From Rutidosis leptorrhynchoides (lineage: Eukaryota; Streptophyta; Magnoliopsida; Asterales; Asteraceae), in the NCBI RefSeq assembly GCF_046630445.1, contig NC_092337.1, forward strand, positions 190,264,001 through 190,328,000: a stretch of DNA of 64,000 bases, read 5' to 3'. This document shows positions 22,478-33,232 of the stretch, piece by piece. Position 1 is the stretch's first letter; every line of letters begins with the position of its first letter. Below the pieces are notes generated by a model. The model ran no database searches. It saw nothing but the letters and a program-made list of their open reading frames with translations, and was not told where the DNA came from. A program made the position numbers and the translations under genes.

Positions 22478-22520
22478 ATTGATAAACAAAGCGCCCTTGG
22501 GAGGCACCCCTTGCTTATCC
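22478..22520 (+). other. Conserved GGGAGGCA motif after integrase
   Basis: AAAGCGCCCTTGGGAGGCACC lies about 35 bases after the integrase stop. Minus-strand counterparts (AGCGCTTCTCGGGAGGCAACC-type) occur twice at 52893-52996 in another Athila-like element. I recall this motif at the same place in many Athila/Tat elements. Confidence 0.55.
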
Positions 22521-22645
22521 TTTTTATTATTATTTATTTTTATTTCAATTATTTTTAGTCTTAAGATATTATCTCTATGTACTAACAACTAAGCGCCGTA
22601 CTTGCGCTTAGTACTTACAAGTTTGTTAAATGTGTTCAGGCAAAA

Positions 22646-23422
22646 ATGCCAAGTTCAGGAGCTTCAGTTTACATCCTAGTTCGCAGGAGGAGGACTCCTA
22701 GAGTTTACTCATCCGGGAGCAGTGCAGATTAGAACAGGCCATCGACTGGGAAATTAGGCCCAAGGCGATTGATATTGGAGAGTGTTGAGGAGGATATTGG
22801 CACAGCACCGCCAGCTCCTCCCGTTCGATGATCTAGACGTTTAGCCAGGAGACCTGCCGAGCATACACAGCAACCAGAGACACATGAGCCACAGATGGTG
22901 ATACACTATAGAGCCACTTTAAATGACCTTGATGTTGCATGGGCACTACTCAGAGACTAGCAGAGGCTCTACCGAGCCCTTAGAGCATACCTTCAGCGCG
23001 AAGGGATGCCGTGCAGTACTCTGGGCTCGTCTTCATTTAGGCTAGTGCGCCGTGTTCAGCCGACACGACAAGCTACCCTCAGACGTTCCACACCGGCCTC
23101 AGTTCACTCAGTTGCCTCAGCTGCCATGCCTGCACATTTTACTCCTTTTCACATCACGCCGCCTGCTCCAGTCACCGAGCCTGTTCCAGTCACTGAGCTA
23201 CCTGAGGGTTGTCACTTAGTCACTATTCCCATATCAGTTGAGCCACCAACGGCCCAGGCATTTGAGATCACCGGGAGCATACCTGACGAGGAGCCTTTCC
23301 CGAGCCTATCCCACCTGGAGTTGCCGTCAGACCTCTGTCTGGATTCACTACTACGCCCTGAGTTGGATATAAGGCAACCTCTTGAGTACTTATCGAGGCT
23401 AGAGCAGGATAGTATCCCATAG
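22646..23422 (+). pseudogene. Athila post-integrase ORF remnant, proline-rich
   Basis: A frame opens near 22646 (MPSSGASVYILVRRRRTPRV) and is interrupted by stops. From 23006 a frame of 138 codons runs to 23422, rich in Pro, Ser, Thr and Glu, with paired VTEPVPVTELPEG units. It occupies the place of the third (ORF-1/env-like) reading frame, but I see no membrane segment and no GGxYVTxL end motif. Function unknown; the low-complexity composition makes homology uncertain. Confidence 0.5.
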
Positions 23423-24059
23423 ACTACTTTACTTTATTTTAGTTTTAGTTTTATCTTTTTGAAGCATTGTACTAAAAAGTTATATATATAGTGGAAATGC
23501 TGCATTTCTATTTTTGTTCTTCATGCAGAAATATTATCAAAAGAAACTGGTCCCTAGGAGATTGACTGTAGGAAGGCCCAGCACTAGGAAAGTAACACGA
23601 CCAGAGGGAAGTAATCCTTCTTCAAACCTATTTCGATTATTACACACTAAAATCTCTAAGTGTGGGGTAACCCCCGCAACTAACTTGGAAATTTAAGAAG
23701 TCAATGTCCTTAAAGCATTAAAATATTCTTTCTAGAGAACATTAGGGACAATATTCTTCTAAGTGTGGGGTAATGGGTAAAGGTTTTAAAGATTTAAAGG
23801 TTTTTAAAGGTCGAGTAACCGCAAAATGCCAAGTTTTGAAAAAAAAATTTGTCCAAAAAGTAATTAAGCAATGGATATTGGGTGATTTCGAAAAAATTTT
23901 ACCTTGTTTTTGCCCAAAAAGATCTAATAAAAATGCTAGAAATCGGTTTTCGGAACATTTATTAGAACGGAACGATTAAGCTGAAACTTGTGTTTTGTGT
24001 CAAAAGATTTCTTTTAAGAAAATATGTAAAAGGCTACGCATGATCAAGCACGACCCCTA
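23423..24059 (+). other. Athila 3' internal region with two PPT-like sites
   Basis: AAGTGTGGGG occurs at 23658-23667 and 23761-23770. The second is preceded by an imperfect hairpin, GAACATTAGGGACAATATTC, followed by TTCTAAGTGTGGGG. Small open frames at 23514-23696 and 23773-23979 lack recognisable motifs. The region is cut at 24059 by the Tekay-like insertion and continues at 37492. Confidence 0.5.
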
Positions 24060-27000
24060 TGAAATGTCCCGTTCTTATTGATTAAAAACGTTCCATATTA
24101 ATTGATTTCGTTGCGAGGTTTTGACCTCTATATGAGACGTTTTTTCAAAGACTGAATTCATTTTTAAAACAAACCATAACCTTTATTTCATAAATAAAGG
24201 TTTAAAAAGCTTTACGTAGATTATCAAATAATGATAATCTAAAATATCCTGTTTACACACGACCATTACATAATGGTTTACAATACAAATATGTTACATC
24301 GAAATCAGTTTCTTGAATGCAGTTTTTACACAATATCATACAAACATGGACTCCAAATCTTGTCCTTATTTTAGTATGCAACAGTGGAAGCTCTTAGTAT
24401 TCATCTGAGAATAAACATGCTTTAAACGTCAACAAAAATATTGGTGAGTTATAGGTTTAACCTATATATATATATCAAATCGTAACAATAGACCACAAGA
24501 TTTCATATTTCAATACACATCCCATACATAGAGATAAAAATCATTCATATGGTGAACACCTGGTAACCGACATTAACAAGATGCATAATATAAGAATATC
24601 TCCATCATTCCGGGACACCCTTCGGATATGATATAAATTTTGAAGTACGAAAGCATCCGGTACTTTGGATGGGGTTTGTTAGGCCCAATAGATCTATCTT
24701 TAGGATTCGCGTCAATTAGGGTGTCTGTTCCCTAATTCTTAGATTACCAGACTTAATAAAAAAGGCATATTCGATTTCGATAATTCAACCATAGAATGTA
24801 GTTTCACGTACTTGTGTCTATTTTGTAAATCATTTATAAAACCTGCATGTATTCTCATCCCAAAAATATTAGATTTTAAAAGTGGGACTATAACTCACTT
24901 TCACAGATTTTTACTTCGTCGGGAAGTAAGACTTGGCCACTGGTTGATTCACGAACCTATAACAATATATACATATATATCAAAGTATTTTCAAAATATA
25001 TTTACAACACTTTTAATATATTTTGATGTTTTAAGTTTATTAAGTCAGCTGTCCTCGTTAGTAACCTACAACTAGTTGTCCACAGTTAGATGTACAGAAA
25101 TAAATCGATAAATATTATCTTGAATCAATCCACGACCCAGTGTATTAGTATCTCAGTATTGATCACAACTCAAACTATATATATTTTGGAATCAACCTCA
25201 ACCCTGTATAGCTAACTCCAACATTCACATATAGAGTGTCTATGGTTGTTCCGAAATATATATAGATGTGTCGACATGATAGGTCGAAACATTGTATACG
25301 TGTCTATGGTATCTCAAGATTACATAATATACAATACAAGTTGATTAAGTTATGGTTGGAATAGATTTGTTACCAATTTTCACGTAGCTAAAATGAGAAA
25401 AATTATCCAATCTTGTTTTACCCATAACTTCTTCATTTTAAATCCGTTTTGAGTGAATCAAATTGCTATGGTTTCATATTGAACTTTATTTTATGAATCT
25501 AAACAGAAAAAGTATAGGTTTATAGTCGGAAAAATAAGTTACAAGTTGTTTTTGTAAAGGTAGTCATTTCAGTCGAAAGAACGACGTCTAGATGACCATT
25601 TTAGAAAACATACTTCCACTTTGAGTTTAACCATAATTTTTGGATATAGTTTCATGTTCATAATAAAAATCATTTTCCCAGAATAACAACTTTTAAATCA
25701 AAGTTTATCATAGTTTTTAATTAACTAATCCAAAATAGCCCGCGGTGTTACTACGACGGCGTAAATCCGGTTTTACGGTGTTTTCGTGTTTCCAGGTTTT
25801 AAATCATTAAGTTAGCATATCATATAGATATAGAACATGTGTTTAGTTGATTTTAAAAGTCAAGTTAGAAGGATTAACTTTTATTTGCGAACAAGTTTAG
25901 AATTAACTAAACTATGTTCTAGTGATTACAAGTTTAAACCTTCGAATAAGATAGCTTTATATGTATGAATCGAATGATGTTATGAACATCATTACTACCT
26001 CAAATTCCTTGGATAAACCTACTGGAAATGAAAAAAATAGATCTAGCTTCAAAGGATCCTTGGATGGCTTGAAAGTTCTTGAAGCAGAATCATGACACGA
26101 AAACAATTTCAAGTAAGATTTCCACTCGAAATAAGATTGTTATAGTTATAGAAATTGAATTAAAGTTTGAATATGATTATTACCTTGTATTAGAAAGATA
26201 ACCTACTGTAAGTAAAAAAGGTTTCTTGATCTTGGATGATTACTTGGAATGGATTTAGAAAACTTGGAAGTAAACTTGCAATCTTGGAAGTATTCTTGAT
26301 TTTATGAAACTAGAACTTTTGGAATTTATGAAGAACACTCAGAACTTGAAGATAGAACTTGAGAGAGATCAATTAGATGAAGAAAATTGAAGAATGAAAG
26401 TGTTTGTAGGTGTTTTTGATCGTTGGTGTATGGATTAGATATAAAGGATATGTAATTTTGTTTTCATGTAAATAAGTCATGAATGATTACTCATATTTTT
26501 GTAATTTTATGAGATATTTCATGCTAGTTGCCAAATGATGGTTCCCACCTGTGTTAGGTGACTCACATGGGCTGCTAAGATCTGATCATTGGAGTGTATA
26601 TACCAATAGTACATACATCTAAAAGCTGTGTATTGTACGAGTACGAATACGGGTGCATACGAGTAGAATTGTTGATGAAACTGAACGAGGATGTAATTGT
26701 AAGAATTTTTGTTAAGTAGAAGTATTTTGATAAGTGTCTTGAAGTCTTTCAAAAGTGTATGAATACATATTAAAACACTACATGTATATACATTTTAACT
26801 GAGTCGTTAAGTCATCGTTAGTCGTTACATGTAAACGTTGTTTTGAAACCTTTAGGTTAACGATCTTGTTGAATGTTGTTAACCCATTGTTTATTATAAC
26901 AAATGAGATATTAAATTGTTATATTATCATGATATTATGATATATAATATATCTTAGTATGATATATATACAGTTAAATGTCGTTACAACGATAATCGTT

Positions 27001-27462
27001 ACATATATGTCTCGTTTCGAAATCATTAAGTTAGTAGTCTTATTTTTTACATATGTATTTCATTGTTAATACACTTAATAATATATTTACTTATCATTTA
27101 ACATAATTAACCAAGTGTATCAATATCTTAATATGATTCATATGTACCTAGTAAGACGTTGTTATAACGATAATCGTTATATATATCGTTTTCGAGTTTC
27201 TTAAATTAATAGTCTCATTTTTATGTATATAACTCATTGTTAAAATACCTAATGAGATACATACTTGTAATAAAATCATGTTAGCTATATATATAACCAT
27301 ATATATGTCATCGTATAGTTTTTACAAATTTTAACGTTCGTGAATCACCGGTCAACTTGGGTGGTCAATTGTCTATATGAAACCTATTTCAATTAATCAA
27401 GTCTTAACAAGTTTGATTGCTTAACATGTTGGAAACACTTAATCATGTAAATAACAATTTCA
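24060..27462 (-). mobile_element. 3' LTR of the Tekay-like element, 5' end truncated
   Basis: Matches 34041-37441 almost base for base. It lacks the 45 bases that complete the other LTR (37442-37486, reading TGTAGTGACCCG in element sense) and also lacks any PPT. The pol frame therefore runs straight into the LTR and stops at 27393. Outer end TGAAATGTCCC abuts the CCCTA duplication. Confidence 0.9.
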
Positions 27463-29147
27463 GTTGGAGGTGTTGGCGTATCTTCTGGAAATAAATGCGG
27501 GTATTTCTTCTTCATCTGATCTTCATGCTCCCAGGTGAACTCGGGTCCTCTACGAGCATTCCATCGAACCTTAACAATCGGTATCTTGTTTTGTTTAAGT
27601 CTCTTAACCTCACGATCCATTATTTCGACGGGTTCTTCAATGAATTGAAGTTTTTCATTGATTTGGATTTCGTCCAACGGAATAGTGAGTTCTTCTTTAG
27701 CAAAACATTTCTTCAAATTTGAGACGTGGAAAGTGTTATGTACAGTCGTGAGTTGTTGAGGTAGCTCCAGTTGGTAAGCTACTGGTCCGATACGATCTAT
27801 AATCTTGAATGGTCCAATGTACCTTGGATTTAGTTTCCCCCGTTTACCAAATCGAACAACGCCTTTCCAAGGTGAAACCTTAAGCATGACCATTTCTCCA
27901 ATTTTAAACTCTATACCTTTTCTTTTACTGTCCGCGTAGCTCTTTTGTCGACTCTGGGCGGTTTTCAATCTTTGTTGAATTTGGATGATTTTCTCGGTAG
28001 TTTCTTGTATTATCTCCGGACCCGTAATCTGTCTATCCCCCACTTCACTCCAACAAATCGGAGACCTGCACTTTCTACCATAAAGTGCTTCAAACGGCGC
28101 CATCTCAATGCTTGAATGGTAGCTGTTGTTGTAGGAAAATTCTGCTAACGGTAGATGTCGATCCCAACTGTTTCCGAAATCAATAACACAAGCTCGTAGC
28201 ATGTCTTCAAGCGTTTGTATCGTCCTTTCGCTCTGCCCATCAGTTTGTGGATGATAGGCAGTACTCATGTCTAAACGAGTTCCCAATGCTTGCTGTAATG
28301 TCTTCCATAATCTTGAAATAAATCTGCCATCCCTATCAGAGATAATAGAGATTGGTATTCCATGTCTGGAGACGACTTCCTTCAAATACAGTCGTGCTAA
28401 CTTCTCCATCTTGTCATCTTCTCTTATTGGCAGGAAGTGTGCTGACTTGGTGAGATGATCAACTATTACCCAAATAGTATCATAACCACTTGCAGTCCTT
28501 GGCAATTTAGTAATGAAATCCATGGTAATGTTTTCCCATTTCCATTCCGGGATTTCAGGTTGTTGTAGTAGACCTGATGGTTTCTGATGTTCAGCTTTGA
28601 CCTTAGAACACGTCAAACATTCTCCTACATATTTACCAATATCGGCTTTCATAACTGGCCACCAAAAATGTTTCTTAAGATCCTTGTACATCTTCCCCGT
28701 TCCAGGATGTATTGAGTATCTGGTTTTATGAGCTTCTCTAAGTACCATTTCTCTCATATCTCCAAATTTTGGTACCCAAATTCTTTCAGCCCTATACCGG
28801 GTTCCGTCTTCCCGAATATTAAGATGCTTCTCCGATCCTTTGGGTATTTCATCCTTTAAATTTCTCTCTTTTAAAACTCCTTGTTGCGCCTCCTTTATTT
28901 GAGTAGTAAGGTTAGTGTGAATCATTATATTCATAGATTTTACTCGAATGGGTTCTCTGTCCTTTCTGCTCAAGGCGTTGGCTACCACATTTGCCTTCCC
29001 CGGGTGGTAACGAATCTCAAAGTCGTAATCATTCAACAATTCAATCCACCTACGCTGCCTCATATTCAGTTGTTTCTGATTAAATATGTGTTGAAGACTT
29101 TTGTGGTCGGTATATATAATACTTTTGACCCCATATAAGTAGTGCCT
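27393..29147 (-). pseudogene. Tekay-like integrase with chromodomain, plus RNase H end
   Basis: Follows a TAG at 29148-29150 that replaces a conserved Trp codon. It begins with the end of RNase H ([20 protein letters not shown]). Integrase: His-His-Cys-Cys zinc region with [20 protein letters not shown] and [12 protein letters not shown], then catalytic [20 protein letters not shown] and [12 protein letters not shown]. The GPF/Y-like segment is [17 protein letters not shown]. The C-terminus is a chromodomain-like block ([20 protein letters not shown], then [21 protein letters not shown]), which in chromoviruses is thought to steer insertion by binding chromatin. The last 23 codons are LTR sequence because the native end is deleted. 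Confidence 0.9.
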
Positions 29148-29777
29148 CTAAGTCTTTAATGCAAAAACAACCGCGCCTAATTCCAAATCATGCGTCGTAT
29201 AATTTTGCTCGTGAATCTTCAATTGTCTAGACGCATAAGCAATCACCTTCGTCCGTTGCATTAATACACAACCGAGACCTTGCTTTGATGCGTCACAATA
29301 AATCACAAAATCATCATTCCCTTCAGGAAATGACAATATAGGTGCCGTAGTTAGCTTTTTCTTCAATAATTGAAACGCCTTCTCTTGTTCATCCTTCCAT
29401 TCAAATTTCTTCCCTTTATGCGTTAATGCAGTCAAGGGTTTTGCTATTTTGGAGAAATCTTGGATGAATCTTCTGTAGTAACCAGCCAATCCTAAAAATT
29501 GACGTATATACTTTGGAGTTTTTGGGGTTTCCCACTTTTCAACGGTTTCGATCTTTGACGGGTCCACCTGGATAACTTCTTTGTTCACTATGTGACCGAG
29601 GAATTGAACTTCTTCCAACCAAAATGCACACTTTGAAAACTTAGCGTACAGTTTTTCTTTCCTCAATACTTCTAGCACTTTTCTCAAATGTTCTTCGTGC
29701 TCTTGATCATTCTTTGAGTAAATAAGTATGTCATCGATGAAAACAATGACAAACTTTTCAAGATATGGCCTACACAC
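29148..29777 (-). pseudogene. Tekay-like reverse transcriptase C-half and RNase H
   Basis: Begins after a TGA at 29778-29780 (a CGA codon change) and ends at the TAG at 29148-29150. Contains the catalytic [13 protein letters not shown] motif (FIDD in place of YVDD), the thumb segment [27 protein letters not shown], and the start of RNase H with [18 protein letters not shown] (first catalytic Asp). It copies the element RNA into DNA and degrades the RNA strand. Same frame as its neighbours, so only point changes interrupt it. Confidence 0.9.
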
Positions 29778-31174
29778 TCAGTTCATAAGGTCCATGAACA
29801 CAGCTGGTGCGTTAGTCAATCCAAACGGCATAACCATAAACTCGTAATGACCATAACGCGTCCTAAAAGCAGTTTTTGGAATATCATCCTCCTTTACTCG
29901 CATTTGATGATATCCAGAACATAAATCGATCTTCGAATAAACTGACGAGCCTTGTAGTTGATCAAATAAGTCGTCAATTCTCGGCAGTGGATAACGGTTT
30001 TTGATGGTAAGTTTGTTCAACTCTCTGTAGTCAATACACAACCTAAATGTACCATCCTTCTTCTTGACAAACAAAACAGGAGCTCCCCATGGTGATGTGC
30101 TTGGTCGAATGAAACTACGTTCTAATAGTTCTTGCAGTTGGCTTTGCAGTTCTTTCATCTCGCTGGGTGCGAGTCTATAAGGAGCACGAGCTATTGGTGC
30201 AGCTCCTGGTACAAGATCTATTTGAAATTCAACAGATCGATGTGGAGGTAGTCCCGGTAATTCTTTCGGAAATACATCGGGAAATTCTTTTGCGACGGGA
30301 ACATCATTGATGCTCTTTTCTTCAGTTTGTACTTTCTCGACGTGTGCTAGAATAGCATAGCAACCTTTTCTTATTAGTTTTTGTGCCTTCAAATTACTAA
30401 TAAGATGTAGCTTCATGTTGCCCTTTTCTCCGTACACCATTAAGGGTTCTCCTTCTTCTCGTACAATGCGAATTGCATTTTTATAACATACGATCTCTGC
30501 TTTCACCTTCTTCAGCCAGTCCATGCCAACTATTACATCAAAACTCCCTAACTCTACTGGTATCAAATCAATCTTAAATATTTCGCTACCCAGTTTAATT
30601 TCTCGATTCCGGCATATATTATCTGCTGAAATTAATTTACCGTTTGCTAATTCGAGTAAAAATTTACTATCCAACGGCGTCAATGGACAACTTAATTTAG
30701 CACAAAAATCTCTACTCATATAGCTTCTATCCGCACCCGAATCAAATAAAACGTAAGCAGATTTATTGTCAATAAGAAACGAACCCGTAACAAGCTCCGG
30801 GTCTTCCTGTGCCTCTGCCGCATTAATATTGAAAACTCTTCCGCGGGCTTGTCCATTCGTGTTCTCCTGGTTCGGGCAATTTCTAATAATGTGGCCCGGT
30901 TTTCCACATTTATAACAAACTACATTGGCATAACTTGCTCCGACACTACTTGCTCCACCATTACTCGTTCCGACACCATTTGTTCCTTTCGTTCTGTTAA
31001 CCCCTGGTCCATAGACCTCACACTTCGCCGCGCTATGACCATTTCTTTTACACTTGTTGCAAAATTTGGTGCAAAACCCCGAGTGATACTTTTCACACCT
31101 TTGGCATAGCTGCTTCTGATTGTTGTTGTTGTTGTTGCGGTTGTTATTGTTGTTGGGATGATTGTTGTAGTTGC

Positions 31175-31220
<46 letters not shown>

Positions 31221-31370
31221 ATTGTTGTTGTTGTTGTTGGGCCGTTTGTTGTAGTTGCGATTGATGTTGCGATTGTTGGGATAATTGTTGCGATTATTAT
31301 TGTAATTGCTGTTGTTGTTGTATTGGTGATTCTTATCACCGTTTTCCTCCACTTTCTTTTGACTTGCTTT
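29778..31370 (-). pseudogene. Tekay-like nucleocapsid, protease and reverse transcriptase N-half
   Basis: The pol-phase frame starts with an asparagine-rich linker encoded by AAC/AAT repeats (31115-31340). Then come two cysteine-rich knuckles ([26 protein letters not shown]), a canonical zinc knuckle [14 protein letters not shown], protease with active site [11 protein letters not shown], a [12 protein letters not shown] motif, and reverse transcriptase fingers ([70 protein letters not shown]). It stops at a TGA at 29778-29780. A one-base shift near 31360-31375 puts it out of phase with the capsid frame upstream. Confidence 0.9.
31115..31340 (-). repeat. (CAA)n/(AAC)n repeat coding a poly-Asn linker
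   Basis: The plus strand shows TTG repeats with few interruptions. In the gag-pol phase this gives runs of more than 15 asparagines between capsid and zinc knuckle. It explains the poly-Val and poly-Thr readings in other phases. Confidence 0.85.
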
Positions 31371-32071
31371 ACATTGGCCTCTTCAGCCGTCTGTTCTTTA
31401 ATTCTTTCCTCAATCTGGTTCACTAGTTTGTGAGCCATTCTACATGCCTGTTGTATGGAGGCGGGCTCGTGAGAACTTATATCTTCTTGGATTCTTTCCG
31501 GTAATCCTTTCACAAACGCGTCAATCTTCTCTTCCTCATCTTCGAACGCTCCCGGACACAATAGGCACAATTCTGTGAATCGTCTTTCGTACGTGGTAAT
31601 ATCAAATCCTTGGGTTCGTAACCCTCTAAGTTCTGTCTTGAGCTTATTGACCTCGATTCTGGGACGGTACTTCTCGTTCATCAAGTGCTTGAATGCTGAC
31701 CACGGTAGTACGTACGCATCATCTTGTCCCACTTGCTCTAGATAGGTATTCCACCATGTTAACGCAGAACCTGTGAAGGTATGCGTAGCGTACTTAACTT
31801 TGTCCTCTTCAGTACACTTACTTATGACAAACACCGATTCGACCTTCTCGGTCCACCGTTTCAATCCGATCGGTCCTTCGGTTCCATCAAATTCCAAAGG
31901 TTTGCAGGCAGTGAATTCTTTGTAGGTGCATCCTACACAATTTCCTGTACTGCTAGATCCAAGGTTATTGTTGGTATGTAGCGTAGCCTGTACTGCGGCT
32001 ATGTTTGAAGCTAGAAAAGTACGGAATTCCTCTTCATTCATATTCACGGTGTGTCGAGTAGTCGGTGCCAT
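31360..32071 (-). pseudogene. Tekay-like gag, capsid part
   Basis: ATG at 32071 (MAPTTRHTVNMNEEEFRTFL); an in-frame upstream extension to 32107 looks unlikely. Retrotransposon gag motifs: CKPLEFDGTEGPIGLKRWTE, ALTWWNTYLE, WSAFKHLMNEKYRPR and FDITTYERRFTELCLLCPG. Capsid builds the particle in which reverse transcription takes place. A single-base loss near 31372 sends the frame into a threonine-rich nonsense reading that ends at 30920; the correct nucleocapsid frame is one phase away. The break lies between capsid and nucleocapsid. Confidence 0.9.
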
Positions 32072-32107
32072 TTCCTTCAAAATAGTCAAATGGAACAAGT
32101 TAATCAT

Positions 32108-32412
32108 ACAGAATATTAAGAGTAGTTAATAGTATTTCGTAGCATAATATGAACTCATTTATAAAAGCTTTTTCTTCATATTAGCGTTTTATAAGTTTAA
32201 ATTCGGGTAGTACCTACCCGTTAAGTTCATACTTAGTAGCTAATATACAATTTAACTACTACAATTCTATATGAAAAACTGATTATAATAATATTTCGCG
32301 TTCAAACTTTTATACAATATTTTACAAACTTACAATACCTCTTATTTTACATAAAGCATGAAATATAGCACACAATAACTTTGATACAAGATAGTTGTGA
32401 AGATAATTCTAG
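32108..32412 (-). other. Spacer between F-box ORF and gag
   Basis: AT-rich, no ORF. It contains GTAGGTACTACCCG-type sequence near 32205-32222 and nothing else I recognise. Confidence 0.4.
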
Positions 32413-33096
32413 CTAGTACACAAGTCGTTCAACAAAGGCAATAAAGACACGTAATTCATATGTCCAAAAACAAGTCATGCATTCTGATTTTACTAGGACT
32501 ACTTCCCATCCTTGGTCATGTGGAACATAACCGTTATGGCCGTTGATAAGACAGCGTGTTGTAACGTCGTCAAAGGGACGAGGGTTATGTAATGACCAAC
32601 AGTCTCGTAATAACCTAAAAACCTCATTTCTTACCCCAATTACCGACTCCGTCACTTGTGGGAACGTTTTGTTTAATAGTTGTAGCCCGATGTTCTTTTT
32701 CTCACTTTGGTGAGAAGCGAACATTACTAACCCGTAAGCATAGCATGCTTTTTTATTTTGTATGTTAGCCGCTTCTTCTAAATCATGAAGTCCTATATTC
32801 GGATACAATGAGTCAAAATAATTTCTTAACCCGTTGCGTAAAATAGCATTTGGGTTCCCCGCAATATATGCGTCAAAGTAAACACATCGTAACTTATGGG
32901 TTTCCCAATGTGATATCCCCCATCTTTCAAACGAAAGTCTCTTATAAACCAAGACATTCTTGAAACGTTCTTCGAATGTCTTACAAACCGATTTCGCCGT
33001 AAATAGTTGTGCCGAAGAATTCTGACCGACTCTAGACAAGATTTCATCAATCATGTCTCCGGGTAGGTCTCTTAAAATATTGGATTGTCTATCCAT
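32413..33096 (-). CDS. F-box protein carried in the retrotransposon leader
   Basis: Intact frame of 227 codons with no intron, starting at the ATG at 33096. Residues about 8-56 form an F-box (LRDLPGDMIDEILSRVG, then LFTAKSVCKTFEERF), the segment that docks a protein onto SKP1 in SCF ubiquitin ligases. Residues about 75-140 (NAILRNGLRNYFDS, EEAANIQNKKACYAYGLVMF, IGLQLLNKTF) and the cysteine-bearing end (SECMTCFWTYELRVFIAFVE) resemble the small plant At2g35280-like F-box group with Sel1-like helices. It lies inside the Tekay-like element, on the coding strand, between PBS and gag. Likely a captured host gene; whether it is expressed is unknown. An intact frame beside a damaged gag-pol suggests recent capture or constraint. 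Confidence 0.75.
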   Translation of the reverse strand: MDRQSNILRDLPGDMIDEILSRVGQNSSAQLFTAKSVCKTFEERFKNVLVYKRLSFERWGISHWETHKLRCVYFDAYIAGNPNAILRNGLRNYFDSLYPNIGLHDLEEAANIQNKKACYAYGLVMFASHQSEKKNIGLQLLNKTFPQVTESVIGVRNEVFRLLRDCWSLHNPRPFDDVTTRCLINGHNGYVPHDQGWEVVLVKSECMTCFWTYELRVFIAFVERLVY

Positions 33097-33232
33097 TTTT
33101 TGTTTTTATACTGTAAAATAGATAAGAGTTAGATTCATAAAAAAAAACTTATTAATACAAGCAATTTTTACATATATCATAAAGCATAAGCACACTATAT
33201 TACATATATTACACCATACGAATACAACTATC
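33097..33232 (-). other. Spacer between the two extra ORFs
   Basis: 136 bases, AT-rich with A/T runs, no motif recognised. Confidence 0.4.

Noticed and set aside
24812-25075. 87-codon ORF present twice (also 34789-35052)
   Set aside because: It is inside both LTR copies of the Tekay-like element and has no recognisable domain; duplication follows from the LTRs.
27442-27462. LTR ending at the ATTTCA/TGAAAT symmetry point
   Set aside because: TGAAAT...ATTTCA looked like true LTR ends, but the other LTR continues 45 bases to ACTACA next to the perfect CCCTA duplication, so the shorter end is a truncation.
30920-31355. Threonine-rich C-terminal part of the long gag frame
   Set aside because: Out-of-phase reading after the frameshift near 31372; the true nucleocapsid is in the next phase.
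31158-31433. Poly-valine ORF resembling a membrane segment
   Set aside because: Antisense of the AAC repeat coding poly-Asn.
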